In this document: in pieces, positions 41,016 through 52,500 of the stretch
Layout of the letters: each line of letters opens with the position of its first letter
Position numbering within the stretch: position 1 is the stretch's first letter
Assembly (NCBI GenBank): GCA_027577595.1
Contig: JANBRJ010000001.1
Coordinates: forward strand, 248,001 to 312,000
Source of the DNA: Coemansia sp. RSA 487
Taxonomy: Eukaryota > Kickxellomycota > Kickxellomycetes > Kickxellales > Kickxellaceae
Reading direction: 5' to 3'
DNA length: 64,000 nt
Notes under the pieces: model-generated
What the model was told of the DNA's origin: nothing
Database searches by the model: none
Seen by the model: the letters and a program-made list of their open reading frames with translations, nothing else
Program-made: the position numbers and the translations under genes

Positions 41016-42767
41016 ATGGACAGCCGTGTAATAGGGATCCTTGGCGGTGGCCAGCTTGGCCGCATGTTTATCGAGGCAGCCAACCGCATGAATGTTAGCG
41101 TGCGTGTGCTTGACCCCACAGAAAAGTCGCCTGCTAAGCAAATCAGCAACTTTACCCAGCACATCGACGAGCGCTTCACGTCCTCTGATGCAATCAAGCA
41201 GCTTGCCAAGGACTGTGACGTGTTGACAGTCGAGATCGAGCACGTCAACTGCGACGAGCTTGTCGTTGTCGAGCAGCTTGGCCTAGCAAAAGTGTATCCG
41301 TCCTCGAGCACTGTCCGCCTTATTCAAGACAAGTACCTGCAGAAGGTGTACCTGGCCGAGCACGGGCTTTTGCTGCCAGACTATGCAAAGTGTGACACTT
41401 TAGAAGAAGCCAAGGCTGCGGGCCAAACGTTTGGGTATCCATTTGTGCTAAAATGCCGACTTGGTGCATATGATGGGCGCGGCAACTATGTTGTGAAGGA
41501 TGAGAGCGATGTGAAAACGGGATTCGAGCGCCTGGGAGCAAAGATGCTCTATGCAGAAAAGTTTGTTCCGTTCTCCAAGGAACTTGCAGTCATGGTCGTC
41601 CGGCGCCCCAGTGGACAGGTGGCCACGTATCCTGTTGTAGAGACTGTGCAGCGCGACAACATATGCGAGCTCGTGTTTGCACCAGCACAGATTGACGGCC
41701 AGGTCCGCGAGCTAGCCATGAAGGTTGCAACCGACACAATCTCATGTCTTCCCGAAGGAAGTGCCGGAATCTTTGGCGTTGAAATGTTCCTTCACAACGA
41801 TGGCCACACAGTGCTGGTTAATGAGATTGCTCCACGCCCGCACAACTCTGGCCACTACACCATCGAGGCATGTGGCACGTCGCAGTTCGAAAACCACTTG
41901 CGTGCTGTCCTTGATCTGCCTATTGGCGGCACAGAGCTCAAGGTCCCCGCTGCCGCAATGGTCAACGTTCTTGGCGGGGCAGAGGGCTTCAAGAGCGTTT
42001 TGGACCCGTGCCTTACTAGTCTCGAAGTTCCCGACGCAACGGTGCATCTCTACGGCAAGGCAGAAGCAAAGGCTGGCCGAAAAATGGGCCATATAACTGT
42101 CGTTGCAGACTCGGCACTACAGCTGCGCCGCCGCACTGACCTCATCGTCGGCAAGCTATCGAATGCATCCGATGAAGAGCGTGAGCGCCTGAGATACCGC
42201 TTGGCCGAACCGTTGGCTAGCGATGGATCTATCAGCAATGTGGAAAAGGAGGATGTTCTAGAGATGACCCCGCTTGTCGGAATCATCATGGGATCGGATT
42301 CGGATCTTCCTACGATGCGCCCAGCGGCTCAGATCCTTGAGAAATTTGGTGTTCCGTTCGAGTTGACCATCGTGTCTGCCCATCGCACCCCCGATCGCAT
42401 GTTTGAGTACGCACGCTCGGCACACAAGCGCGGGCTGAAGGTAATCATTGCTGGTGCTGGCGGTGCTGCCCATCTTCCAGGCATGGTCGCTGCACTTACA
42501 CCGCTTCCCGTGGTCGGTGTACCTGTAAAGGGTCGTTGCTTGGATGGCGTCGATTCCTTGCACTCGATTGTACAAATGCCCCGCGGCGTGCCTGTTGCCA
42601 CCGTCGCCATCAATAACTCCGACAACGCAGCGCTTCTTGCTGTGCGGATCATCGGCTCGTCGTGTCCGACTTATCTGAGTGCGATGCAACAGTACATGGA
42701 TGATATGCGTACTGGCGTCGAGAATAAGATCAACCGTTTGGGTAGCGTTGGATGGAAAGACTACTAG
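41016..42767 (+). CDS. ADE2: Phosphoribosylaminoimidazole carboxylase (PurK-PurE fusion)
   Basis: Carries out the AIR carboxylation step of purine synthesis in the cytosol: the PurK half makes N5-CAIR from AIR, ATP and bicarbonate, and the PurE half converts it to CAIR. 583 residues, close to yeast Ade2 (571). The N-terminal ATP-grasp part has GGGQLGRM at 9-16, [12 protein letters not shown] and [23 protein letters not shown]. The PurE domain starts near 419 with [15 protein letters not shown], followed by [26 protein letters not shown] and a final [13 protein letters not shown]. All key segments are present. Intronless. ADE2 mutants of fungi become red, so this gene is a familiar marker. Its stop lies 104 bases from that of the convergent Cys-cluster gene. 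Confidence 0.98.
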   Translation: MDSRVIGILGGGQLGRMFIEAANRMNVSVRVLDPTEKSPAKQISNFTQHIDERFTSSDAIKQLAKDCDVLTVEIEHVNCDELVVVEQLGLAKVYPSSSTVRLIQDKYLQKVYLAEHGLLLPDYAKCDTLEEAKAAGQTFGYPFVLKCRLGAYDGRGNYVVKDESDVKTGFERLGAKMLYAEKFVPFSKELAVMVVRRPSGQVATYPVVETVQRDNICELVFAPAQIDGQVRELAMKVATDTISCLPEGSAGIFGVEMFLHNDGHTVLVNEIAPRPHNSGHYTIEACGTSQFENHLRAVLDLPIGGTELKVPAAAMVNVLGGAEGFKSVLDPCLTSLEVPDATVHLYGKAEAKAGRKMGHITVVADSALQLRRRTDLIVGKLSNASDEERERLRYRLAEPLASDGSISNVEKEDVLEMTPLVGIIMGSDSDLPTMRPAAQILEKFGVPFELTIVSAHRTPDRMFEYARSAHKRGLKVIIAGAGGAAHLPGMVAALTPLPVVGVPVKGRCLDGVDSLHSIVQMPRGVPVATVAINNSDNAALLAVRIIGSSCPTYLSAMQQYMDDMRTGVENKINRLGSVGWKDY

Positions 42768-42871
42768 AACATTTGGCCTTTGCTGCTTAAAAGATGACCC
42801 TATCTTTTTATTTTTAATTCAAATGGATAAAAAAAATTAATGTGCAGAGGGGAGTGGGTACGTTTGGATTG

Positions 42872-44005
42872 TTACAACAGCGCCGGTAGGACGTCATTTT
42901 CCACCAAAGGGCTGACGAGTGAGCCCGCTAAATGAAGCAAATCTCTGGCAGCAGGAGGAGCCGCCGTTGCTGTCGGCGCTGCTATTGCTGCCGATTGTGT
43001 ATCTGATGGGGCTGTGCTATTGCCGGTATGACTTATTGCATCTCTGATTTTATCCCAGTTAAAGTAAATTCCCAGAGCGGTGCCAACGAGAACCGCTACA
43101 AGGAGAGCCCATGCAAGCAACGGGCCGATGCAGCCGCATGCAGCGCAGCATGAGCAGCATGAGCAGCAAACGCATTGCATGCATCCACCACAACAAGGCT
43201 CACAGCACTCGCCCATCCCCGAATCGCCGCCTGCTTTCCGCTGCTTGTAGCGGTCCTTGACTGATTTGTCGCGCGACAGCTGTGAGTTTGCTGAGTACTG
43301 TGTGGTGGATGCTGAGGGCGGCTCCGGCGGATTGTAGACAGCTGATCCCTTGCTCAACTCAATTGCAGCCATCTCGTTCTTAGTATCGTATTTGCGGTGG
43401 TCAGATAAAAGATCCTGCTGGCTTGGCTTGGAATACATACCGCCACCATAGCCTACACCCATGGGATACACCGGGTCACCCATGTTATGTGTTCGTGTTT
43501 GGTAGAGTGGCGGCTCATCTCTGGCTGCAGACACCACTCCTCTGGGAAGGTCGTCTAAAATGATTACGCTCGAGTCGTCCCGTGGTCGCATTCTATTTGT
43601 TTTCTGATGCGCATACTGGTGCTGGGGGTAGTTTCCATAATATTCTTGGCGAAAGCCAGTATAATCGTGATCGTGCGACTGTGGAGAATAGACCATGCTC
43701 TCGTTGCTCTCGGCGTAAAATCCGACTGGTTCAATAACTTCACGCTGCTGCCGTTGATACTGCTGGGCGTTGCTTTGTTGAACGGGGTGCAGGTGGTGGT
43801 AGTTATGTTGGTGCATGGGTCTCATCTGGGGGTTTACCGTTCTCATCTCCACTCTTTGTGGTTGCAAGTAAGCTTGTACCTTTTGATGCGAGAGTATATT
43901 TGGGTCCTCGGACATAACTGATGTGCATGTGCTATCTCTTGTGGCATTGTACCATCCAGCGATGCCGTACTCATCGTCTTGCTCATTGCGATTTGATCGG
44001 TTCAT
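42872..44005 (-). CDS. Single-pass membrane protein with dense Cys cluster
   Basis: 377 residues, no family recognised. The N-terminal 260 residues are hydrophilic and rich in Gln, His, Tyr, Pro and Met (for example MHQHNYHHLHPVQQSNAQQY), probably disordered. Then comes a striking cluster, 14 Cys within residues 267-292 (CCEPCCGGCMQCVCCSCC and onward), directly before one hydrophobic helix (about 294-315). About 60 Ala/Pro/Thr-rich residues follow, with a weakly hydrophobic end. There is no signal peptide, so the helix probably acts as anchor with the long N-terminus in the cytosol. Such juxtamembrane Cys clusters are often palmitoylated; metal binding is the alternative. It resembles CYSTM-type proteins only in general plan. 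Convergent with ADE2. Confidence 0.75.
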   Translation of the reverse strand: MNRSNRNEQDDEYGIAGWYNATRDSTCTSVMSEDPNILSHQKVQAYLQPQRVEMRTVNPQMRPMHQHNYHHLHPVQQSNAQQYQRQQREVIEPVGFYAESNESMVYSPQSHDHDYTGFRQEYYGNYPQHQYAHQKTNRMRPRDDSSVIILDDLPRGVVSAARDEPPLYQTRTHNMGDPVYPMGVGYGGGMYSKPSQQDLLSDHRKYDTKNEMAAIELSKGSAVYNPPEPPSASTTQYSANSQLSRDKSVKDRYKQRKAGGDSGMGECCEPCCGGCMQCVCCSCCSCCAACGCIGPLLAWALLVAVLVGTALGIYFNWDKIRDAISHTGNSTAPSDTQSAAIAAPTATAAPPAARDLLHLAGSLVSPLVENDVLPALL

Positions 44006-44764
44006 CTGTTTAATGCGTTGGTCGTGTCAATTAAATACCCTGGGAGTTGTTAGGCTGTTAGCAGCAAACTTTGTACGGTCGTGGTGATAAAAAAAATAAC
44101 ACTGGTAGGTCAAACGCAAGTAAGAGGAGAGAGATATTACAAGAATAAATAATAAAGGGAATGGGACTTAAGGAATAAAGTATCAAGAGTTTATAAGGAA
44201 AATACAGGGCGACTATCATGAAGTGGTTAGACTATCGATACAATAAATAAAACAAGTAGAGATGGAGAAAGGGCAAAGGTTCCCAGGATTTCAAACATCC
44301 CTTTTTTGTTTGTTTACCTTTGCTCTTCGCATTTCAGGGTTGGAAAAGATAGATGGTCATGCAGAAGTATGGTGAAAAATAACACTGAGCGAATGAGAAA
44401 GAGTTTGGTGTAGGTGGTTTTTTAGACATTGGTCAGAATGATGTCAACCAGCTTTCGAATGGTCCGCCTTGACACTATGGTCCACTTTCTATTGGCCAAA
44501 CCGCTGGAGTTTCTGGCCAAATGCGACGCGTTGCGTCAACAAGATTATGTCCTGCAGACAAAAAATGCACCATTCCCGTTCGTCGATCAAAAAATGCAAC
44601 CAGATTCTTTAGTCGTATAAGCTACTTGAATGTTTCCATAAAAAGGGTGCAGTCGTTAAAGTTTTCAAAACATATTGAAAGTTTATTTGCGCATATCTTG
44701 GGATTTAATTAGATAGAGCAAAAGCTGCTTAGAAGCACCACAAAAAGGACTGCAAAATCAACTG
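44006..44764. other. Spacer upstream of the Cys-cluster gene
   Basis: 759 bases. It holds the promoter of the Cys-cluster gene and the 3' end of the Pro/Gln-rich gene. A plus-strand ATG frame of 60 codons at 44438-44620 has fair codon use (LLAKPLEFLAKCDALRQQD) but no other support, so I leave it unannotated. Confidence 0.45.
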
Positions 44765-45445
44765 TTAGTGTCCAGGCTGTGGTGGTTGTGTATTACCAGG
44801 AACAACAACTATGTTGGTAGGATTGCCGGCCACCACGCCTCCAGGCTGATTCGCGTGGCCTTGAGGTCGAATGATGTTGTTCTTGCCATTGCTTATAGCG
44901 CCTGTTTGCCCCTTCACAATGTTTGTGGTTGGCCTGCCACGGATATTGTTGTTTGACATGGTTACATGCGAAACCACATTATTGTGGATGCCTTTGTTGG
45001 GATCGTTAAAGGTATCATGTGTCACGCGATCAATGTTGTTCGGATTACCGCCTGGGTGCTCTACATGCTCAAAGTGCTCGCTGCCAGCAGGTGGCTGGTT
45101 TGGAGGATGTTGGGATTGTTGCGGAGGCAGCTGCTGTGGTGGTTGCGGGGGCGGTTGTTGAGGAGGCTGTTGGGGTGGTGGTAGTTGCGGCTGCTGAGGT
45201 GGTTGTGGAGGAGGCTGCTGGGGAGGCTGTTGAGGCGGTTGCGGAGGTGGCTGTTGAGGAGGGTGCTCTGGGGGAGTCTGAGGAGAATGCTCAGGCTGAG
45301 GAGGCGGTTGCACCGGATCATTGCGTTTCTGGTGGCCAACTACCTGCTGGACACCCCCATGCCCAAGATGCACATGCGATTCCAAAGGATATGAAGCAAC
45401 AGAAATAGCGGCAGCCGCAAAAACAACAGCAAAAGAAAGGCGCAT
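44765..45445 (-). CDS. Secreted Pro/Gln-rich repeat protein with Kex2-type pro-region
   Basis: 226 residues from the first ATG; the open frame runs further upstream without an ATG. A clear signal peptide (MRLSFAVVFAAAAISVAS) is followed by a short pro-region ending in K40-R41 (VVGHQKR then NDPVQPPP), a standard Kex2 cut site. Residues about 44-120 are almost only Pro and Gln in PPQQPPPQPPQQ-like repeats. The rest (121-226) is Asn/Gly/His-rich with no Cys in the mature part. It is probably an extracellular or wall-associated structural protein; no family recognised. The C-terminal part contains TFNDPNKGIHNNVVSHV, loosely similar to TFND...NNPSVSHV in the other secreted protein at 59363-60283. 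The repeat tract is prone to length change. Confidence 0.8.
   Translation of the reverse strand: MRLSFAVVFAAAAISVASYPLESHVHLGHGGVQQVVGHQKRNDPVQPPPQPEHSPQTPPEHPPQQPPPQPPQQPPQQPPPQPPQQPQLPPPQQPPQQPPPQPPQQLPPQQSQHPPNQPPAGSEHFEHVEHPGGNPNNIDRVTHDTFNDPNKGIHNNVVSHVTMSNNNIRGRPTTNIVKGQTGAISNGKNNIIRPQGHANQPGGVVAGNPTNIVVVPGNTQPPQPGH
45060..45320. repeat. Coding Pro/Gln repeat tract
   Basis: Imperfect CCN-CAR repeats (plus strand TGG/TTG/GGC-type triplets) that encode the Pro/Gln-rich part of the secreted protein. Degenerate units, not a CRISPR array. Confidence 0.8.
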
Positions 45446-47150
45446 CGTTAACGTTATTGAAGAATTAATTGACAAATAGCCGTGGATGATTATTTTCAGA
45501 GGACACGGGGGAAAAAGAATGCGTGCGTGAAAATTAAATACGAGTAAATATATGTGACTGCTAGCAAAAAAATATCTAGCGTTCGTTATAACTGTAAATA
45601 GGAGAGACGTCAGCGAAGAAAAGCATCTGGGGCGTCGACCTAATGACGAAACAAAATAGACGAGGGAGAAAACAGAGAACGGCGAAGGGCAACGAAAGAG
45701 AATAAGTGGATAAGCGCTAGAGTTATAAAGGGATGAGGGAAAGGCGCTAATTGATATAGACAACCAATATTGCCAATTGAAAAAGTATGTTCTTCCCCCC
45801 CCCCTTCTACTGTTTATTACTACATTCGAATCCTGGTTGTTTGTAGTATGCAAATTTGAAAACATGGCATCTGAACGAGCCAATAGAAGGTAAAAACCAA
45901 GCAGACAATAAACAATGGACCGGGTTGTGACGTGAGGCGCAACAGGCAGTCCAACTCTTTGAAACTATATTAGGACATTTTATATTGCCTTAACAATCGC
46001 ACTAGCAATACAGACAATGGACTAACGCGTATTATAATGGCTTGTATAGTTTCTTTATACAGTTTTTGGTGCCTTATTGCGGCTGAAAAATAAACAACAT
46101 GACAGAATCTAACAATTAAAAAATTCGACGGAAACATCCAACAGTTGGCGCCTTTGTTGTGATGACTTGGCAGGGTGCCTGATGCATAAAACAAGACAAA
46201 CACGCATATTACCTGCCAGGCATATTTGGCTTTGGCGTGTTTGGAATAACTACTGAGGCGCACTAAATATTAAAATCTAATTATCACGGCACGTGAACGA
46301 AGAAATATCTATGAGAGTTTAGAGAACAGCAGGCAAGCAACCCAGCAGTTGAATTTTGCAGAATTCTGCAAGGTGGCGCTTGTGTTGGAATGACGTATCA
46401 GCGACGCAATAAATGCCAACCAAAAAGCACCAAATATTTTCCATAGCTCGGCGAGCCCATTGTTCAAGAAATAAGAGCAGCATCGTTACAATGTGGTTTC
46501 GCCCACGTTGGATTCGCAAGCCGTGCGGGCAAATACGGGACGATGGAGATGGTTTCCTGGCGCCAAATTTCGTTGTAATGTGTAGAAACGACGAGAAATC
46601 GATTACCCTTCACAAAAATATCAGCGCTCTATAATTATAGAAATACAAGATAGTTGGAAAAAAACACGGTGTGCATGTGCGCATATAAAAACAACCGTGT
46701 GTCAAGCTCCAGTGCTTGCGCGATTTGTCAATATTGCCGCCAAGAGAGAAATTCTCCACTGTCACTCTGTTCGGAAATATGCGACACAAGAAAAAAAACA
46801 GTCACTGGTAGCGTGGGATGGCCATTACGAACTGAGGATCACCAGACACGCAGCCACGGCGAGCATATTCCCGACACTTGGAGTTTTTGGCCGCATTCTA
46901 CGTTTTGTTACATTCGTGTTTAGTGAGCCATATACGCGCGCACTCAGAGATGCAAACGAAATGTGGCAAGGGGATAGGCACAATAGTATTTTTTCTGATG
47001 ATGTGGCACTTTTTGGCTGTTTGTTTTCAGCAGATATAACTTGGATTGAGTACTGAGCTACTTTCATTTGTATAATCAGATTGCCCATACACCACGTTTC
47101 TCGTCGACGCCGCGCTTTGGTTTTGTTTGCGCTGGTGCAAAGGATATTCG

Positions 47151-47351
47151 TCAATCAGCCCTGATCTTTAATATCCATTTGGTTGGATTATTACCGCCAT
47201 TATTGGGGAAAAGCATTTTTGCGTTATTCGCTGCTTGAATTATCCGTTCAATATTACCGAATGAATTTATGCTACCAAAAATAAAATCCCCCTGTTTTTT
47301 CCGAGTCACAAGAGCAGCAGAAGCAGTGACAGGTGGATGCTGATTGCTCAT
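47151..47351 (-). CDS. Possible 66-residue protein
   Basis: An ATG-started frame (MSNQHPPVTASAALVTRKK, then FIFGSINSFGNIERIIQAAN, ending PTKWILKIRAD). The amino-acid mix is natural and Asn-rich, but there is no recognised domain, no clear TATA box and little codon bias. It could be a small gene, the first exon of something larger, or chance. Confidence 0.2.
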   Translation of the reverse strand: MSNQHPPVTASAALVTRKKQGDFIFGSINSFGNIERIIQAANNAKMLFPNNGGNNPTKWILKIRAD

Positions 47352-47638
47352 ATTCACACCGTAAGCACCTTTTTCACTCTTTTATTGCCGCCAATAAGCT
47401 CACACCAGACACCAAAAGACACGGTTCCGATTAATTCCGCAAGGAAGCAGGATCGAGTTTTAACAGAAAAAGTGTGTTGGGAAAGTTTCTATTTGCTGAT
47501 TCTCGTTGGGTAAGCCCTGTTATTAGCCATGAAAGCTTGGGTTGATGTGATGAACTACGGATAGAAAAGCCTTGTTACCTAAACTAGATGACTAAAATAC
47601 ACAACACATTTGCTTTCTTTATCCTACACGGCGACATG

Positions 47639-47645
47639 TATAAAT
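47639..47645 (+). promoter_or_regulatory. TATA box of the alternative NADH dehydrogenase
   Basis: TATAAAT about 174 bases upstream of the ATG at 47813, followed by C/T-rich sequence. Confidence 0.5.
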
Positions 47646-47812
47646 GCTCTCTTCCTTTCCGCGGTTGGAACACTTAGATTTTTGTCTCCTTCCAGCTATT
47701 CAAACAACATTCGCAAACTCCATACATATTGACATTTTTCTTATTTTTATATTGTGCACACTAGCATCACCAACCTCTATAGATCTTTTTTTACACTTAA
47801 TACTTTCCAAAT

Positions 47813-49420
47813 ATGCTTACTAGGCTAACTACCGCTTCAGCCCTTGTGCCTCGCTCGCTTGCTCGCGGCCCTGCGCCTGTTTCGCAGACCCAGCTCTGGA
47901 CGATCAGAAATGCTGCTTCCCATGTTCCCTCTGCCACCTCCCCAATTACCTCCACGTCACAGCGTGGTGGCATCCAGCAAAGATGTGCATCATCAGTGGC
48001 ACAGACCACAGCCTCTTCTTTGGCTTCTTCATGCACAGCTGCATCGCCTTTCCAAGAAACTGGCAAGAGCAACGTTCCCAGCAGCGACAAGAAGAAGACT
48101 CTTGTGCTTTTGGGCACGGGTTGGGGAACAACGACAATCCTAAAGAACGTCGACACTTTGCGCTACAACGTCGTTGTCGTCTCACCTCGCAACTACTTTT
48201 TGTTCACGCCGCTCCTGCCGAGCTGCACTGTTGGCACAACAGAGAGCCGCTCGATCATGGAGCCCATCCGGCACATTGTTGGCCGTCGTGGAAAAGCAAT
48301 GCGCTTCTACGAAGCCGAGTGCCAGGACATTGACGTTGCCAAAAAGGAGCTGAAGATCGAGTACAACAGCAATCTTGTGGAGGGCACCGACACGAACACT
48401 ACAGCAAGCATCAAATACGACTACCTCGTCGTTGGCGTCGGCGGCACATACAACACGTTTGGCACGCCCGGCGTCGAAAAGTACGCTTGCTTCCTCAAGG
48501 AAATGGGCGATGCTAGCAAGATCCGCCGCCGTCTCAAAGACACGATCGAAAAGGCGTCGTTTGACCACATCTCTGCCGAAGAACGAAGCCGCCTTCTGAA
48601 CATCGTTGTCGTTGGCGGCGGCCCCACCGGTGTCGAGTTTGCCGGCGAGCTCCACGACCTTATTTCCGAGGATCTGAGCAGATGGGTTCCTGAGCTGTCC
48701 AAGCAGATCAAAATCACACTTATCGAAGCGCTGCCCAACGTGCTGCCCTCCTTTGACAAAAAGCTTGTCACGTACACCGAGGCAATATTCAAAAAGAACG
48801 GCATTGGCTTGCGCACAAGCACCAAGGTCAACGAGGTCAACGAAAAGACGCTTGTTGTTAGCAACGCCGACGGCACAAAGAGCGAGATTCCCTACGGAAC
48901 CATTGTGTGGGCCGCCGGGATCAGCGCCCGCAAGTTCGCACACACGCTGCGCTCAAAGGTTCCCGACATCCAGACAAGCACTCGCGGACTCATCATTGAC
49001 GACTATCTGCGTGTCAAGGGAACGAAGGATATCTGGGCGCTAGGCGACTGCACCGTGTCCAAGAACGCACCGCTTGCCCAAGTTGCTTCGCAGCAAGGCA
49101 AGTGGCTGTCCAAAATGCTCAACCAGATTGCAAAGGATGAGAAGAGCAACAGTGCCGTGTGTGACGTCTTTGCTCAGCTCGACCAAAAGGTAAAGCCGTT
49201 TGTGTATTCGTCCAACGGATCTCTGGCATACATTGGTGGTGAAAAGGCAATCGCCGAGCTGCCTTTCTTCAACAAACAGATCACAGCTGGAGGGCCTCTT
49301 GCTTCGCTGTTTTGGAAGTCCTACTGCCTGTGGGAGCTGTCCTCGGTTCGAAGCAGCCTTTCGGTCGCCACTGACTGGGCCAAACGCGCGCTGTTTGGTC
49401 GCACTATGAGCGTCGACTAA
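47813..49420 (+). CDS. Mitochondrial alternative NADH:ubiquinone oxidoreductase (type II)
   Basis: A rotenone-insensitive, non-proton-pumping NADH dehydrogenase (NDH-2; yeast Ndi1/Nde1 family) that passes electrons from NADH through FAD to ubiquinone at the inner mitochondrial membrane. 535 residues. The first about 90 residues are Ser/Thr/Arg-rich with few acids, a typical mitochondrial presequence (MLTRLTTASALVPRSLARG). The FAD dinucleotide fold begins at GTGWGT (101-106), and the NADH fold has VVVGGGPTGVEFAGE with GGGPTG at 268-273. VVSPRNYFLFTPLLPSCTVGT, YLVVGVGG, IVWAAGIS, IWALGDCT and the quinone-side AYIGGEKAI are also present. No membrane anchor is seen between presequence and FAD site, unlike the copy at 63162, so I favour the matrix-facing form. 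Convergent with the ATR-like gene. Confidence 0.93.
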   Translation: MLTRLTTASALVPRSLARGPAPVSQTQLWTIRNAASHVPSATSPITSTSQRGGIQQRCASSVAQTTASSLASSCTAASPFQETGKSNVPSSDKKKTLVLLGTGWGTTTILKNVDTLRYNVVVVSPRNYFLFTPLLPSCTVGTTESRSIMEPIRHIVGRRGKAMRFYEAECQDIDVAKKELKIEYNSNLVEGTDTNTTASIKYDYLVVGVGGTYNTFGTPGVEKYACFLKEMGDASKIRRRLKDTIEKASFDHISAEERSRLLNIVVVGGGPTGVEFAGELHDLISEDLSRWVPELSKQIKITLIEALPNVLPSFDKKLVTYTEAIFKKNGIGLRTSTKVNEVNEKTLVVSNADGTKSEIPYGTIVWAAGISARKFAHTLRSKVPDIQTSTRGLIIDDYLRVKGTKDIWALGDCTVSKNAPLAQVASQQGKWLSKMLNQIAKDEKSNSAVCDVFAQLDQKVKPFVYSSNGSLAYIGGEKAIAELPFFNKQITAGGPLASLFWKSYCLWELSSVRSSLSVATDWAKRALFGRTMSVD

Positions 49421-49574
49421 AGAGGAGGCACTGCAACTTGGGATCCAAAAAGCGAAAACTTACCACTACACGTTTTTTTACATAATTGCATTAGGCATTT
49501 CTTAAATACAACATGTTTCAATAACGCTAATGCCCTCCTAGCCACGGAAAATATTGGACGAATACGGCTGCGTG

Positions 49575-52500
49575 CTAGTACCACGCGCTCCAGCCCTCAA
49601 ACATGCGTGAAAGAAGAATGGGATCCGTTGCTTGCTGGATAAGCTCGCTAACCTGCCCCTCAACGCTGATTCTTGCATCCAGGCGCTGGCCAACGTGTAT
49701 AATCGATCTCCACGCCTCCTTGTTCTCGTCTTCCGCGGCAGCTGCATCTGTCTCTTCGGCAAGGAGCATATCGCGTTCGCCGATGTCGCTGGGTGTGTTG
49801 CTGATACGCGCTCCGTCGCGGAGGTCGTCTGTATAAACACCAGCCGTTCGGTTCATCTTGTCTATCCGCAGCGGAATAAGCGACCACATATACAGAGGAT
49901 CGACTTTGAGAACGTTGAGAATAGTGATCACTACACGCGCATTCATACGCATAACCCGCAGTGCCGTTTGGCAGGTGTTTTGGAATGTGCCTTGCAGACC
50001 CAAAAGCCCCATGCCATCGATCATCTCGCGGGTCAGTCTGAACGGCACAAGCTCGGGCATTGGCAGCAACTTCCCCAGATCAAAGGCGATTCCAAGGTCA
50101 ATGTGCACAACCTCTGCTGTCGATCGATCCATCAATATGTTTTGCAGGTGACGGTCACCGATTCCAAGAACCCACCCAGCGATCGACGAAACGGCGGCAG
50201 AGCGGATATAGACCTCGCGGCGCTCGAACCAGCTCTGCGAGTCATAAAAGTACTCGTAAAAGAAAAATCGGAACACCGGTGGCGCCATCCTGCAGACGCT
50301 TTCAAACACTTCCACCTTCTGGTGCGCAGTTGCTGTTTTGTCTTTGTGCACATTGTGCACAATATTGCGCAACTGAGCCATCGCTGGTGCTTCGGGGCGG
50401 TACTTTTCTTCACTCTCCCGGAACCAGTTCCCCAGTGGCACCGTATCGTCGACCCATTGCAAGACCCCGCAGCGCTTAGTCAGCGGAACTACCTGATATG
50501 TGCGCACACGCATACCACTGCTCGACGATGGCGTCAATCCAGGCGTCTTTCTCTTAGCAGAGCTCATGCACTTGTTGATAACTTGGAACAGCTGCTCGAT
50601 AATGGCATCCTGCCGCATGTCATCCTTGCCCTTGACCAGCTGCTTGTAGCGCTTGCCATCGGTACCGATCACCCGTGTGATCTTTGGCAAGTTGATTCCG
50701 CCAGCAAGCGTATATCCATCAGCAATGGTGCTAATAAACGGCACACACATGTAGTCGCGCGGAGCCTCGGCTCGTGGCAGTGCTGTCAGCACAGGAATGT
50801 TGGGCGGCAGATTCTTGACAAGCTTTTTGATCTTTAGCTTGCTGCTAAACTCGATAAGCCTGCCCTCAAGCTTGCTGCTCCTATACTTTTCAGGCACCGG
50901 CGCAACCGCAAGCTCAATGTACATGTTGCACATCTCCTCAATGGCTCGAACGATACCGCCCAAATCTGGACTGTTTGTAGTTATGCCAACAATGATTGAC
51001 GTGGCTGCCTCGCTGCGACGCTGCTCCATCTTTTCGCTCTCGGGTGCCTGCTGCGCAATGAAACTGCTGGTTCTTCTTAGGCTTTTGCTCGAATCAGCCG
51101 ATGATGATGTGCGGTTGGCGTTTCTCAGGGCAAACAAATGATACAGCGTATGGTACGGGTAATCAATCGACATCCGACGCACGAGATGCGCAAGTGTCGT
51201 ATGGAATGCATCGCTTTCGGTGCCTAGGCGTGCGCACAGTTGGTGAGAAAGCGGAAGAAGCTTGTGGCTGGGCACGCTGTCCAACAGCCCCGAGGAAAGC
51301 ACCGAGTGCAGCTCTGGCAAGCGCGCGTGGGTCATGATCAGCGACACCAGCGAATATACACTGTCGTCGAATGTGTTGCAGCACTCCAGACACTTAACAA
51401 AAGACCACACTGCTAGTCGCAAGAACCCGCCAATATTGGACCGCAGCTCAGCATGCTCCTTCTGGTCGTTGTTTACCTGGATCTCCAAGCGGCGCAGAAT
51501 TGTCTTGAGCCTTGACGAATCCGCACTGTTGCTCGCTCGACTTAGTTGCTGCTGGCAGGCTGCAAGCTCCCTTGACTTTTGCTTGCGCACTGCACTGGAG
51601 GCTTCGTTGTCCCTCATCGCAGTAAGCTCCTCGCACTGCCGCTCGGAAAACTCGGCAAGGGCATTCAGTGCGCGTCCAGTCCATGCGGTTGGCGAATTGA
51701 CGCCCTGCAGCAGCTGCGCCGACTTGTTGAAATACTCTTCCCACAGAACCGCCGGTCTCTCCTTGCGCTGTGTGTCGGACCACTCGCCCACGGTCAAGAT
51801 GATCTTTGACAAAAGTATAGTGGCGGTTTCAATCTCGGCATCTGTCCATGTTGGCAAGGCAGCTGCAGTATTTTCTGTGGGATGGGTGCTGCTTTCATCG
51901 ATCTGTACTACTTTTGTCTGCTGCAACAGGTCCTCCATTGCCTTCTTGTGCGACTGCAAAACCTCAATGGCCATGTTTTTGTTCCCTGCGTCCCATAGTG
52001 TCTCCGCCTCCCACAGCTTCAGCTCCGGCTCAAGGATCCTATCGTCATATTCGATCGCATGCGACAGCGAGCGAAGGCGGAATATATAGTTCATCGACGC
52101 CTGCCAGTTCCCCGTTTGTCGCGATACAAGGCATGCCGAATGCACTGCATCCTTGTAGCGACCAAACAGCTGCTTGATAGCTTCACCGTCCTGGCTCTGC
52201 GCATTGGCATCGCAAATAGCAATCTCGTGGAGGGTAAGGTTCGCCGAGTACACCGGTGCCAATGCCTTTGCGCTCATACTCGTCCTGCTTCTGAAAAGCA
52301 GGAGCTCTGCGATCTGGCTGGTATGCACAAACTCTGAAGCATCCAGGGGCTTAGAGCAGCCACGGCCAGTGATCAGCGGAAGAAGCATGGTGACTGTCTG
52401 GTACGACCACGACTCCTGCCCATTACCAGACGGTGCAGTTAGTGCAGATATGGCACTGGTGCTCGACATGTAATTTTGTGCCACTAACCCCGCCTCAGTA

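Larger units (their letters stand above)
45446..47812. other. Gene-poor region upstream of NADH dehydrogenase
   Basis: 2.4 kb between divergent genes. It contains a C10 run near 45796-45805, a TATA-like element for the minus-strand secreted protein near 45722-45729, and a possible small minus-strand gene at 47151-47351. A plus-strand frame at 46697-47056 starts at GTG and looks random. Confidence 0.5.

Noticed and set aside
45060-45320. Regularly spaced repeats resembling an array
   Set aside because: They are degenerate Pro/Gln codon repeats inside a reading frame, with no constant spacer length.
46697-47056. Plus-strand frame of 119 codons
   Set aside because: Begins at GTG without an ATG near its start and has weak codon bias. 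Frames of this length are expected by chance in this much spacer DNA.
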